In this document: piece after piece, positions 1 through 7,793 of the stretch | Layout of the letters: each line of letters begins with the position of its first letter | How positions within the stretch are numbered: the first letter of the stretch is position 1 | Origin: Thermoplasmata archaeon | GTDB taxonomy: Archaea; Thermoplasmatota; Thermoplasmata; Thermoplasmatales; Thermoplasmataceae | Assembly: GCA_021816385.1 (NCBI GenBank) | Contig: JAKAYJ010000007.1 | Coordinates: 1-16,187 of the forward strand | Reading direction: 5' to 3' | Length of the DNA stretch: 16,187 bases | Program-made: the position numbers and the translations under genes | The notes under the pieces: generated by a model | Told to the model about the DNA's origin: nothing | Database searches by the model: none | The model's input: only the letters and a program-made list of their open reading frames with translations

Positions 1-408
1 TACCAGGCGTACCTGAGGATTATAATCTAATTTTTTAAGTACCCTATGGAATGGGTCTATGTAGCTTCCCTGGATACTCGTGTTCCTGATGGGAAAAAGT
101 GGAAGTAGGTTTATCCGTTCGTAACCTCTATCTCTGAGTTGAATGACGATCTCCTCGATTGAAGGCTTCCAGTGCTTGAAAGCCATATAAACGTCCATTT
201 CACTTATTGAATTCCTAACCTGTTCCGTGAGCTTTCTGAGGATTTCACTGGACGGAGACTTGAATCCAAATCTCGAATACTTGTTTTCTGTCTCATCTAT
301 GGCAAATTTTGGTGGTTCCCTACCCCCATATACATCTCTCAGGTAATCCATTATATCTTCTTTTCTTTCCGGGCTTCCGTAAGCCATCATAAGTAAGGCA
401 TTTTTCAT
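1..408 (-). CDS. hemH: Ferrochelatase, N-terminal part (cut by window edge)
   Basis: Ferrochelatases insert ferrous iron into a porphyrin in the last steps of haem synthesis. Only the first 136 codons are visible; the gene continues beyond base 1. The N-terminus reads LLMMAYGSP, matching the family's opening 'LLxxYGxP' strand. It is followed by GGREPP at about residues 28-33, a KYSRFGFKSP stretch at about 44-53 (compare 'RY..IGG.SPL'), and VYMAFKHWKPSIEE at about 73-86 (compare 'V..GMRHWHP.IE'). The ATG (408-406) overlaps the TGA of hemE in an ATGA junction, so translation is probably coupled. A weak AGTGAT ribosome site lies a few bases upstream. The neighbouring hemE strongly supports a haem role. 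The segment LLPLFPIRNTS, where many homologues have 'PHYS', lacks the usual His. Whether the substrate is protoporphyrin or coproporphyrin cannot be told from this part. Confidence 0.85.
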   Translation of the reverse strand, partial: MKNALLMMAYGSPERKEDIMDYLRDVYGGREPPKFAIDETENKYSRFGFKSPSSEILRKLTEQVRNSISEMDVYMAFKHWKPSIEEIVIQLRDRGYERINLLPLFPIRNTSIQGSYIDPFHRVLKKLDYNPQVRLV

Positions 409-1391
409 CCTATCACTTCGTGTATTTTCCTAACAAGTGTTCGTGCATTCTCAGGGTCTGTATCAGGTAGTATCCCGTGACCCAGATTAAATATGAACCT
501 GTTAAAATCTCTCATTTCCTTCACAATTTTAATGCTTTTGTCAATAGTTTTGTCCAGAGATGATGAAAGAACAGCCGGATCAAGATTTCCCTGCAATCCT
601 ATATTTCCAAAATTTTCAGCAATCTCCTTTAATGAACATCTCCAGTCCAGACTGAGAAAATCAGCGTTCCCTTTTTTCAATGATTCCATCATTCCTGAAG
701 TACCTGTTGAAAAATATATGGATTTTGCTCCATTATTCTTGATTTCTTTCGTTATCTTGCTTACCGTTGTGTTAATAATAAGTTCAACATAATCTGGGTC
801 CAGAAAACCTAGCCAGCTATCAAAGATCTGTATAACCCTGGCACCTGCGGCCACCTGGGATTGAGCATCCTTCACGATTATGTCTGTGATTCCATTGAGT
901 AAATCCCTCATTTCATTCTCATCCTTTAAAAGTTTTGTCTTCGTTTTCTTCAGGTCCCTGTCAGGTCCCCCTGATATTATATATGAAGCAATGGTCAAGG
1001 GTCCACCGACAAATCCAATTATTGGAATTGTACTGTAGTTCCGGACAAAGTTTTTTACGGCCCTTCCGGAATATGAAATAAATTCATTTGAGATACTAGA
1101 GGATTTCTCAGGCACTGGACCAACATTTTCTATATATTTTATCCTGTAGCCCATGTTTTCCAGTGGTGTCATTATGTCAGAAAATATTATTGCAGCATCA
1201 GTACCAAGAAACGAAGCTGCTTCATAGGCTATTGTGGATGATACATCAGGAAGATGGCAGATCTCCTCCATCGTATATTTTTTTCTTAACTGGCGATAGG
1301 ATTCCATATATCTTCCTGCCTGCCTCATGAACCAGACCGGGGTAAGATCATGTTCCTTACCTTCCAGGGTAGAATAAAACGTATTAACCAT
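405..1391 (-). CDS. hemE: Uroporphyrinogen decarboxylase
   Basis: HemE removes four carboxyl groups from the acetate side chains of uroporphyrinogen III to give coproporphyrinogen III, in the cytoplasm, without a cofactor. The 328 residues are close to the usual length of about 340-350. Signature blocks are visible: PVWFMRQAGRY (about 18-28), which binds the substrate carboxylates; IIFSDIM (about 68-74), whose Asp72 is the expected pyrrole-binding catalytic residue; GGPLTIASYIISGG (about 128-141); GLQGNLDP near 270; and NLGHGILPDTDPE near 302-314 with the conserved C-terminal His. The ATG begins directly after the asnS TAA with no gap, and the 3' end overlaps hemH by four bases, so this is one transcript. 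No obvious ribosome site precedes it, which suggests re-initiation after asnS. Confidence 0.95.
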   Translation of the reverse strand: MVNTFYSTLEGKEHDLTPVWFMRQAGRYMESYRQLRKKYTMEEICHLPDVSSTIAYEAASFLGTDAAIIFSDIMTPLENMGYRIKYIENVGPVPEKSSSISNEFISYSGRAVKNFVRNYSTIPIIGFVGGPLTIASYIISGGPDRDLKKTKTKLLKDENEMRDLLNGITDIIVKDAQSQVAAGARVIQIFDSWLGFLDPDYVELIINTTVSKITKEIKNNGAKSIYFSTGTSGMMESLKKGNADFLSLDWRCSLKEIAENFGNIGLQGNLDPAVLSSSLDKTIDKSIKIVKEMRDFNRFIFNLGHGILPDTDPENARTLVRKIHEVIG

Positions 1392-2681
1392 TTATGGTCT
1401 CAGTCTTCTTATTGTTCTGGGATAGGCTATAGCCCCTGTAATCTTGTCCAGATGCATTATCCACATGGCAAGTCTGTCCATTCCCAGCCCAAATCCAGAG
1501 TGAGGAACACTGCCATATTTCCTCAGATCCAGGTACCAGTAGTAATCCTCCTCCACGAGTCCATTATCATCTATTCTTTTCTTCAGCAGGTCATAGTCCC
1601 ATATTCTCTCGCCTCCTCCAAGTATCTCACCATATCCTTCGGGGGCAAGAAGATCGTGACACAATATCTCATCTGGTTTTGCAGGATTTGGTTGGTGGTA
1701 AAATGTTTTTAGTGATGCAGGAAAATCGGTGACAAATATGGGCGTCTTGAAGTTTGACATTATCTGCCTCTCCTCATCTGCTCCTAGATCATCCCCATAT
1801 TTCAGTGGCATTCCAAGAGATTCTGACATTTCTATAAGTTGCCTGTAAGGAATCCTTCTGAAAGGTTTCAAGCTTTCCTTAAGCGTATCTATGTCTCTTC
1901 CAAGTATTTTTAATTCCTCACTGTTTTCATCAAGAGTTTTCTTCACAATATAATGAAGCATCTTCTCTTCAATTTCCATCATCTGCTGATTGTTTACCCA
2001 GGCAACCTCTCCTTCTGCATGCCAGTATTCAGTTAGATGTCTCCAGGTCCTGCTCTTTTCTGCTCTGAAACTGGGGGTTATGGTATAGACTTTTTCAAGG
2101 GAGAAAATAAACGTTTCCAGATAGAACTGTGAACTCTGTGTAAGATATGCCTTTTCTCCAAAGAATGGTACACTGAATAGTGTGGAACCGCCTTCGGTAG
2201 CAGTAGACACCATTATGGGCGGTTGAACTTCATAATATCCATCATTATCATAGAATTCCCTGAAAGCCTTAAAGATGGTCGAACGGATCTTCAGGATCGC
2301 GTTAAATTCCCTGCTCCTGATCCAAAGATGCCGGTTATCAAGTTCAAACTCCTCAGAAATATCTTTAGACACAGGAAAATTGTCATTTCTCTGATATATG
2401 GTAAATGATTTAATATTCATTTCATAACCAGTTACTGCTCTTTCATCTTTCTTCAATTCTCCACTGAAACTTACACTGCTTTCTATAGTAAGGGAGGAAA
2501 TTAGCTTGAAATCTGCTTCATTAAAATTTTCGGATTTAGCTACACACTGAATAATACTGGAAGCATCCCTCAGAATGACAAAAACCAATTTACCTGATGT
2601 TCTAATCCTATAGACCCATCCCCTTATATCGAATTCTTTACCGGTAGATGAATCATTCAGAATGGAGGATATCTGTTCCAT
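1392..2681 (-). CDS. asnS: Asparagine--tRNA ligase
   Basis: This class IIb aminoacyl-tRNA synthetase charges tRNA-Asn with asparagine using ATP. An N-terminal OB-fold anticodon-binding domain (about residues 15-95, [20 protein letters not shown]) is followed by the catalytic domain. [14 protein letters not shown] (about 162-175) and [11 protein letters not shown] (179-189) are the AsnRS form of this region. Motif 2 is [14 protein letters not shown] (205-218) followed by [10 protein letters not shown], again AsnRS-like; AspRS usually has a different continuation. Motif 3 is GFGLGMDR (396-403) near the C-terminus. The length of 429 residues is normal for archaeal AsnRS. The ATG lies 14 bases after the DUF309 stop, with a close GGTG that may act as a ribosome site. 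It sits inside an operon with hemE and hemH. A dual Asp/Asn specificity seems less likely but cannot be excluded by eye. Confidence 0.92.
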   Translation of the reverse strand: MEQISSILNDSSTGKEFDIRGWVYRIRTSGKLVFVILRDASSIIQCVAKSENFNEADFKLISSLTIESSVSFSGELKKDERAVTGYEMNIKSFTIYQRNDNFPVSKDISEEFELDNRHLWIRSREFNAILKIRSTIFKAFREFYDNDGYYEVQPPIMVSTATEGGSTLFSVPFFGEKAYLTQSSQFYLETFIFSLEKVYTITPSFRAEKSRTWRHLTEYWHAEGEVAWVNNQQMMEIEEKMLHYIVKKTLDENSEELKILGRDIDTLKESLKPFRRIPYRQLIEMSESLGMPLKYGDDLGADEERQIMSNFKTPIFVTDFPASLKTFYHQPNPAKPDEILCHDLLAPEGYGEILGGGERIWDYDLLKKRIDDNGLVEEDYYWYLDLRKYGSVPHSGFGLGMDRLAMWIMHLDKITGAIAYPRTIRRLRP

Positions 2682-2695
2682 GACACCGGATTAAT

Positions 2696-3202
2696 TCAGG
2701 CAATATATATTTGTTCGAAATGTTCCAGCAATTTAGGATTCAATAAAATTGGGTAGGAAATCCCCTTGATAATTTCATCTCTCAAAATTCCGGTATTCTC
2801 TTCAATTAATGTTAGATTCCTAACTAAAACATTTTTCGATACTTCAAACTGTCCCATCTGCCATTTTACCTGTGACACCAATAATCCTATTATTTCCTGA
2901 AGGATCATCTTATCCCTTCCCTTAGACCTCTTCCAGTAGTGTTCCATTATCTCGTGCATTTCCCAGAAACGTTCATCCTTATTCATTGCGATGAATTTCT
3001 TAATTGAAAAAGTTCTGTAGAAATTGTCATCATCATAGACATCCGCATCAAACCTGAATTTTTCATTATCTGAGTTAGAAATATCATCATCAGGATTCAG
3101 ATCGTAGAAGTCAAGTTCTTCTCCATATACCGTTCTTCTAGTTATGTGCTTTAAACCCATTCTTTCAGGGGATTTGCCATAATATCCAATTATGAGCCGC
3201 AT
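2696..3202 (-). CDS. DUF309-family protein
   Basis: This is a small soluble protein whose C-terminal half matches the DUF309 helical fold. The signature is FWEMHEIMEHYWKR, the 'FWExHExLExxW' His/Glu pattern of the family, followed by an amphipathic helix (LQEIIGLLVSQVKWQMGQF). The family has no settled biochemical role; the conserved His and Glu residues suggest metal or nucleotide binding, which is inference. The N-terminal part (MRLIIGYYGKSPERMG onward) is not a domain I recognise, and an acidic linker (DLNPDDDISNSDNE) joins the two. I chose the ATG at 3202 because it lies one base after the stop of the upstream gene (TGAAATG), a typical coupled start. A longer frame beginning at 3289 is open but would overlap the upstream gene by 86 bases. 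Confidence 0.75.
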   Translation of the reverse strand: MRLIIGYYGKSPERMGLKHITRRTVYGEELDFYDLNPDDDISNSDNEKFRFDADVYDDDNFYRTFSIKKFIAMNKDERFWEMHEIMEHYWKRSKGRDKMILQEIIGLLVSQVKWQMGQFEVSKNVLVRNLTLIEENTGILRDEIIKGISYPILLNPKLLEHFEQIYIA

Positions 3203-3203
3203 T

Positions 3204-3803
3204 TCAAAAGGCGTTTCCAAGGTTTCTGGACTTATAACGTTCAACAAGTGTTCTTGGTATTCCCTTCTGGACAAGGGAATTCCAGTCATCTATTATATTT
3301 CTATCAATTGCCATTGAAATCAATGACTCCGTTGGGATGTAATATGTGTGTGGTGCATAAGAGGTCCCAAGCAGCCATGGTGGATAACTGAAGTATCCTC
3401 TGAATCTACCTGGAATAACAGGTAGAAGAATATCTGAAAGAATGGAGGCGACCTTTTCGTTAAAATACCAGTATTTAATCTGTGTTTCACCAAATTTTAT
3501 GCTAGGAACAAACATCTTCCATTTAAGGCCATACATGGAAATCTCTCCCTTGTAGATAGATGATCCACCAAACTCATCATAAATTGTCTGAGGGGGTTCC
3601 TCCTCTACGCCAGATTCAACGTTCACAATCCTTACTGGCGTTCCTTTGAACATACTGAGTCTCCTCTGGATAGAATTCTCTATCCATTCCCTCTCTTCCT
3701 CTGTTATTGTATTATCATTCCCTACCTGGTCTAGCAGATCTATTAAATCTTCAACTGTTCCATTCAGGACAAGTTTTTGATAATACTCAGACTTTACTGC
3801 CAT
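3204..3803 (-). CDS. Unrecognised protein, first gene of the asnS-hem operon
   Basis: I do not recognise this 199-residue protein. The N-terminal 50 residues look helical and charged (DLIDLLDQVGNDNTITEEEREWIENSIQRRL). The middle is richer in beta-type and aromatic residues (MYGLKWKMFVPSIKF, KYWYFNEKVASIL), and a Pro/Tyr-rich stretch (FRGYFSYPPWLLGTSYAPHTYY) follows near residues 134-155. There is no signal peptide or clear membrane span. It is the first gene of the operon: a TATA-like element lies 33-40 bases upstream and the start is the first ATG after an in-frame stop. It is followed within one base by the DUF309 gene, so the two are probably made together. Its linkage to DUF309 and asnS is the only functional hint; I assign no function. 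Confidence 0.75.
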   Translation of the reverse strand: MAVKSEYYQKLVLNGTVEDLIDLLDQVGNDNTITEEEREWIENSIQRRLSMFKGTPVRIVNVESGVEEEPPQTIYDEFGGSSIYKGEISMYGLKWKMFVPSIKFGETQIKYWYFNEKVASILSDILLPVIPGRFRGYFSYPPWLLGTSYAPHTYYIPTESLISMAIDRNIIDDWNSLVQKGIPRTLVERYKSRNLGNAF

Positions 3804-3835
3804 TTTGATGCCTTCAGCATATCAAGATAATCTAG

Positions 3836-3843
3836 ATATATAA
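3836..3843 (-). promoter_or_regulatory. TATA-like element for the asnS-hemE-hemH operon
   Basis: TTATATAT on the minus strand begins 40 bases before the ATG at 3803. With usual archaeal spacing, transcription would start about 14 bases before the ATG, leaving a short leader with only a weak AAGG ribosome site. Assigned by position and base composition only. Confidence 0.45.
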
Positions 3844-3959
3844 CACTTATGGGACAATCAGGAACATAATTAGCGGGAAAATATGTGCATGGTATTCTTG
3901 AAATGAGATATAATCAGTCATGTCAGACAGCTATATCCATCACTCCGAAATTGGAAAAC

Positions 3960-3969
3960 TTTTATTATA
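3960..3969 (+). promoter_or_regulatory. TATA box, likely leaderless promoter of the 3988 gene
   Basis: TTTTATTATA, preceded by the purine-rich GGAAAAC that could serve as a BRE, ends 19 bases before the ATG at 3988. This is close to the spacing expected when transcription begins at or next to the start codon. No ribosome site of the GGTG type precedes the ATG, which fits a leaderless message. Confidence 0.5.
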
Positions 3970-3987
3970 TTACAACTATGGGATGAT

Positions 3988-4932
3988 ATGGAATCCAGGG
4001 AGTTAATCTCAAAGTATATCCAGGACCTAAAGGACATAGGAGACAGAATATTTATTGTAAACTCGTCATATTATAAATCCGGGAATTTCGAAAGCAAGGA
4101 CGTCTTTAAGTTCACTCCCTTCGATCTTAATCAAATGGAATTAAATATTCCACTGTCCCCTCACGAAAATATGAAGGAACTACTTTCAGATATGGGTTAT
4201 GATTTCCTTATTTCAGAAGGAGTTGAATTCCTGAAATTAAAAGACTATGCAGAGGAAGAGCAGCAGGAGGAAACAAATATAGATATACCCATAGTAGACA
4301 TAAACAATCTGGGAACAATAGAGGCGATAGACCTTGCTTACAACCTTAAACTAAAGGAACGAACAAGAGAAGAAAAAGAGCCAATAGATGTTATTGATCT
4401 TTCTTATGAAGTAAAGAATGAACTTAAGTTCCCTGATGAATTCTTTAATGATTTCCCATCAAAACTCATGGAATCACCATATCTTAACACAATGAAGAAC
4501 TGCACAAAATATGGCTTTATTCAGGGGTTCAGAGTATATTACAATTTTTATCAGCTAGCAAGCAACTCAATAGTCCCAATCTCATCCTATCCTGCTGAAA
4601 TAAAATTGAGTCAGAATATTAACATTGAAGGCCTGATGATGTCACTGCAAAGCAAGTTCAAGAGTTTCTCAGAGACTGAAGAATTTGGAATATACAACAC
4701 TTACAGAATGGTCAGGAATATAAAGAATAAATACCTGATGAGGAAGGGAAAACCATGTTCAATCTCAATATTCACCAAGCCAGAGCTTGAATGGGCAGAA
4801 AGTTCCGGCCTCTTTGAAATAAATGAGGATAAGTTACAACTTTCCGAAGGTGCCGTTCCAACAGATCTGTCTGATCTTATCAATGAATATGCCATTGGAG
4901 CGGAACGAATTGTTCAAAAGTGGAAAGTATGA
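3988..4932 (+). CDS. Unrecognised soluble protein
   Basis: I do not recognise this 314-residue protein. It has no signal peptide or membrane span. The first 85 residues look like a compact alpha/beta unit. A low-complexity acidic linker follows (EEEQQEETNIDIP, about 90-102), then two similar hydrophobic/acidic strands (TIEAIDLAYNLK and PIDVIDLSYEVK) that look like short internal repeats. The C-terminal half is helical with conserved-looking aromatic residues (FIQGFRVYYNFYQL). It ends 14 bases from the stop of the convergent acetyltransferase gene and shares its upstream region with the divergent asnS operon. It is transcribed alone, probably leaderless. Codon use matches its neighbours, so there is no sign of recent transfer. 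It may be a lineage-specific protein; that is inference. Confidence 0.75.
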   Translation: MESRELISKYIQDLKDIGDRIFIVNSSYYKSGNFESKDVFKFTPFDLNQMELNIPLSPHENMKELLSDMGYDFLISEGVEFLKLKDYAEEEQQEETNIDIPIVDINNLGTIEAIDLAYNLKLKERTREEKEPIDVIDLSYEVKNELKFPDEFFNDFPSKLMESPYLNTMKNCTKYGFIQGFRVYYNFYQLASNSIVPISSYPAEIKLSQNINIEGLMMSLQSKFKSFSETEEFGIYNTYRMVRNIKNKYLMRKGKPCSISIFTKPELEWAESSGLFEINEDKLQLSEGAVPTDLSDLINEYAIGAERIVQKWKV

Positions 4933-4946
4933 AATTATTTTAAGAA

Positions 4947-5450
4947 TTAATCTTTCTTTGGCTCGTTTTCGTCGATTGTTTTACCGAAAACCTTTCCCAC
5001 TTCCCTGTAGCCAATTTTCTGGTAGAAGTTCAGTGCAATAAGGTTCAATGCTGGAAACTCTGCTGTAACAACTCCTATCTTCCTTTTCCTCATTTCTGCA
5101 TATAGGTGATCTAGTAGTAGATTTCCTACATTCTTCCTCCTCAGCTCAGGCATTATATAAAGATCTATGATCCTGACTTCATAGTTCGGTACATATGAAA
5201 CTCTTTCCCTGACTTCTGCTTTTATAAGTCCGTAAATCTTACTATTTGCCACGGCTACCAGGGCAATATTCTTTTTCTTATCCTTGATGCACTCCAGGTA
5301 ATAGTTTTTGATTCCGGCATGGTTCTGTTCATTTGCGGTGAAGAGTGAATCAAATTCTCCATTCAATCTCTTCATCCTCAGTATGAGTTCCACAAATTGA
5401 TCTATATCGCTTTCTTCTGCATTCCTTACTTCAATCTTCATTTCTTTCAT
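4947..5450 (-). CDS. GNAT-family N-acetyltransferase
   Basis: GNAT enzymes transfer an acetyl group from acetyl-CoA to an amine on a protein or small molecule. The 167 residues form one GNAT domain: N-terminal IEVRNAEESDIDQF strand-helix, then RIIDLYIMPELRRKNVGNLLLDHL (the central strand and CoA-binding loop, about 93-116), and NLIALNFYQKIGYREVGKVF (about 136-155) with the family's usual 'A..FY...GF' ending. The pyrophosphate loop is RRKNVGN, with only one of the two usual glycines. The ATG at 5450 overlaps the malic enzyme stop (ATGA). An AGGTGA ribosome site four bases upstream favours this start over the ATG three codons later. The substrate is unknown; operon partnership with malic enzyme may be only transcriptional. 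Confidence 0.85.
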   Translation of the reverse strand: MKEMKIEVRNAEESDIDQFVELILRMKRLNGEFDSLFTANEQNHAGIKNYYLECIKDKKKNIALVAVANSKIYGLIKAEVRERVSYVPNYEVRIIDLYIMPELRRKNVGNLLLDHLYAEMRKRKIGVVTAEFPALNLIALNFYQKIGYREVGKVFGKTIDENEPKKD

Positions 5451-6781
5451 TCATTCACCTCGGGTAATTTTTCCACTATATTCAATTTCATCAGTTTTTC
5501 AAAATTTTCCCTGTTGCGGGTAATTATTTCACTTGCGGTCTTATAAAATCCCTCCTTGCTGTCTATCTTTCTCGCTAGCTTTTCCTCAACTGTTGCCCTG
5601 GCAACGGAAGAAGCTACCCTTGGATAGAGTTCCCAGTCCCCCATGGTTGGAACAATGTGATCCGGGTCGGGATTCTTCACATAATCAGCAATCTCATAGG
5701 CTGCCTTCACCATTATTCTAAAATTCACTCCACGGGATCGAGCATCAAGAACGCCTCTAAATATTCCTGGAAACACAAGGCTGTTGTTTATCTGGTTTGG
5801 AAAGTCACTACGACCTGTTGCAACCACTTTTGCGCCAGCGGATTTTGCATCGTCTGGCCATATCTCGGGGAGTGGATTTGCCAGGGCGAAAATTGCAGGA
5901 TCCTTGTTCATTTTCCTAACCCATTCCTGCCTGATCAGGCCAGGTTGAGATTTAGCTGCGGAAACCACAATATCGACCCCCTCCATGGATTCCTCTATAT
6001 CACCTTTCCTTCTCTCCGCATTTGTTTTTAGCGCCAGTTCATATTTCCACGGATTTGATATCATAATTTTATCGAGATCGGCTCTCTCAGGTTCTAAAAT
6101 ACCCTTAGAGTCCACCATTATAATATTGCCGGGCTTGAATCCAGCTTCTATCATAAGATGAGCAGCAGCTATATTTGCTGCGCCGGATCCTATCAGTGAG
6201 ACGGTTGTGTCTTCTATCTTCTTCCCTGCAATTCTTAGAGAGTTTATGAGACCTGCAAGGATAATACAGGCTGTACCCAGTTGATCATCATGCCATGCCG
6301 GAATGTTTAATTTTTCTTGTAATTCCTTTAGAACGAAGAAACACTTCGGGCTCTCGATATCCTCAAGATTATAGCCTCCAAAGGAAGGCTCCAGCGCCAT
6401 TGCAACTTTTATAAATTCTTCTCCTGAGGAAACTCTCATGGGCAACGGTATGGCATTAACACCTCCAAATAAGTTAAAAATCATAGCTTTTCCTTCCATA
6501 ACTGGCATGGCTGCTTCTGGTCCTACATTTCCAAGACCAAGCACCCTTGTACCGTCTGTGATTATTCCAATTGAATTCCATCTTCCAGTCAGTTCAAATG
6601 ACTCATCCGGATTTTTATTAATTACTCTTGAGACTTCCGCAACACCAGGAGTGTACCAGTATGAAAAATCCTTAACTGAAGAAATAGGAACATTTGGGTA
6701 ATTTCTTATTTTGCCCTTATAATATCTCGAGTATTCCACAGCTAATTTATTAAATTGCTGTGTTCTCTCTTCATTATTCAT
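5447..6781 (-). CDS. Malic enzyme, NAD(P)-dependent (oxaloacetate-decarboxylating)
   Basis: Malic enzyme converts malate to pyruvate and CO2 while reducing NAD(P). The 444-residue protein is the short bacterial/archaeal form without the phosphotransacetylase-like domain of MaeB. Visible motifs are YTPGVAEVSR (43-52, catalytic Tyr43), LGLGNVGPEAAMPVMEGKA (about 81-99, catalytic Lys98), NLEDI (138-142, metal ligands), HDDQLGTA (164-171, metal-binding Asp), a Rossmann loop VSLIGSGAAN (194-203), ALANPLPEIWPDD, and RSDFPNQINNSLVFPGIFRG near the C-terminus. The ATG at 6781 has a TATA element centred about 24 bases upstream, fitting a leaderless message. It is followed by an overlapping GNAT gene and shares a 48-bp promoter region with the divergent tandem-GNAT gene. 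Coenzyme choice (NAD or NADP) cannot be decided by eye. Confidence 0.93.
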   Translation of the reverse strand: MNNEERTQQFNKLAVEYSRYYKGKIRNYPNVPISSVKDFSYWYTPGVAEVSRVINKNPDESFELTGRWNSIGIITDGTRVLGLGNVGPEAAMPVMEGKAMIFNLFGGVNAIPLPMRVSSGEEFIKVAMALEPSFGGYNLEDIESPKCFFVLKELQEKLNIPAWHDDQLGTACIILAGLINSLRIAGKKIEDTTVSLIGSGAANIAAAHLMIEAGFKPGNIIMVDSKGILEPERADLDKIMISNPWKYELALKTNAERRKGDIEESMEGVDIVVSAAKSQPGLIRQEWVRKMNKDPAIFALANPLPEIWPDDAKSAGAKVVATGRSDFPNQINNSLVFPGIFRGVLDARSRGVNFRIMVKAAYEIADYVKNPDPDHIVPTMGDWELYPRVASSVARATVEEKLARKIDSKEGFYKTASEIITRNRENFEKLMKLNIVEKLPEVNE

Positions 6782-6800
6782 TCTATAGCATCGTAAAATT

Positions 6801-6810
6801 GTTTAAATAG
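6801..6810. promoter_or_regulatory. Shared TATA element for two divergent leaderless genes
   Basis: GTTTAAATAG holds the self-complementary core TTTAAA (6802-6807). Its centre is about 25 bases from the plus-strand ATG at 6830 and about 24 bases from the minus-strand ATG at 6781. No second TATA-like element fits in the 48-bp gap, so a single element probably serves both directions. Neither start has a GGTG-type ribosome site, which fits leaderless transcripts. Confidence 0.55.
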
Positions 6811-6829
6811 GCTTCGAAATTATCAGATT

Positions 6830-7792
6830 ATGGAGAAAGTTAACAATGTTAAGCTGGACTGGAACTTAATTCTATTATCTCAAAAGCGCTTGTTTCAGGA
6901 TAAGTTCAGGGACATGAATGCGGATGAAGTTTATGCACCGGTTATAGACATGTTGAATAACAACAGGATACCTTCAAGAGTTATAGTATCCAATGGGAGA
7001 ATATGTTCATATGGATATGTAATGCCACCACAGGGAATAGATGATAGACTGATCTGCTCAATGGGATTTGTAAATAAGGATGAGTCATACATCAAAAAAG
7101 GAATTGATATATTAAGCTGGTTCTCAGAAATGGCGTCGAAGGAATCCAAACTTCTGATCATTGATGGCATTTTCAATGGTGAAGAATTCTTCAGTGAGCT
7201 GGAAAAACTAAACTTCACTCGGGCCTACAGGGTAAAATTGATTGGAAATTTAGACACAATCATGGAAAGAATGAAAAAGTCATATGAGTCACTCAGGGAG
7301 AGAAATGAGAATTTTATAGAACTGCAGAATGATGAAATTTCAATGAAAGAGCTTGGAATTGCACAGTCTGAAGCCTATAATGGCACCCCAGATGAATTTC
7401 TGCTGATTCAGAAGGATGGCAATAATATCACGCCAGAAATTATAAATTCAGGTTATTACGGAAAAATCCTTTTTACACCTTCCAGGATTCTCCATAACGG
7501 TGAGATAATTGGCTCGGTGCAGGTTAGTGATGGTTCATTTGAATTTTTCAGGATAAATACGCCACTTCTGGTTGATCTTTTCATATCAAAAAAATATCAG
7601 GGAAAAGGATATGGTAGTTATCTTTTGTATCAGTCCTGTAAAAAACTGAAAAATCTTGGATACAGTAATGTTCAGTTATGGGTAAATCGTGATTCCACAT
7701 CTTATAAATTCTATAAGGATTCAGGATTTCAGGACGAGGGAGAGGACGATCTAATGTATTACAGGGATTTTCGTGGGGTTGTTACAAATTAA
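6830..7792 (+). CDS. Tandem GNAT-domain acetyltransferase
   Basis: The C-terminal half is a clear GNAT domain: LLVDLFISKKYQGKGYGSYL contains the full QGKGYG acetyl-CoA loop, followed by YSNVQLWVNRDSTSYKFYKDSGF, the usual last strand and helix. The N-terminal half (about residues 5-140) has the outline of a second, degenerate GNAT fold: SRVIVSNGRICSYGYV as the central hairpin, then FFSELEKLNFTRAYRVKLIG resembling the 'F....GF......' ending, but no glycine-rich CoA loop. Two-domain GNATs of this plan (such as mycothiol synthase MshD) often use only one active site; the likeness is in architecture only. The acceptor is unknown. It is transcribed divergently from malic enzyme, probably leaderless, and its stop lies 49 bases from the stop of the convergent kinase-like gene. 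Confidence 0.8.
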   Translation: MEKVNNVKLDWNLILLSQKRLFQDKFRDMNADEVYAPVIDMLNNNRIPSRVIVSNGRICSYGYVMPPQGIDDRLICSMGFVNKDESYIKKGIDILSWFSEMASKESKLLIIDGIFNGEEFFSELEKLNFTRAYRVKLIGNLDTIMERMKKSYESLRERNENFIELQNDEISMKELGIAQSEAYNGTPDEFLLIQKDGNNITPEIINSGYYGKILFTPSRILHNGEIIGSVQVSDGSFEFFRINTPLLVDLFISKKYQGKGYGSYLLYQSCKKLKNLGYSNVQLWVNRDSTSYKFYKDSGFQDEGEDDLMYYRDFRGVVTN

Positions 7793-7793
7793 T

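Noticed and set aside
493..792. Plus-strand open frame opposite hemE
   Set aside because: It lies fully inside hemE, which has all its family motifs; the translated product has no recognisable domain.
5657..6031. Plus-strand frame of 124 codons opposite malic enzyme
   Set aside because: Covers conserved malic enzyme motifs on the other strand and encodes a Cys/His-rich product with no family match.
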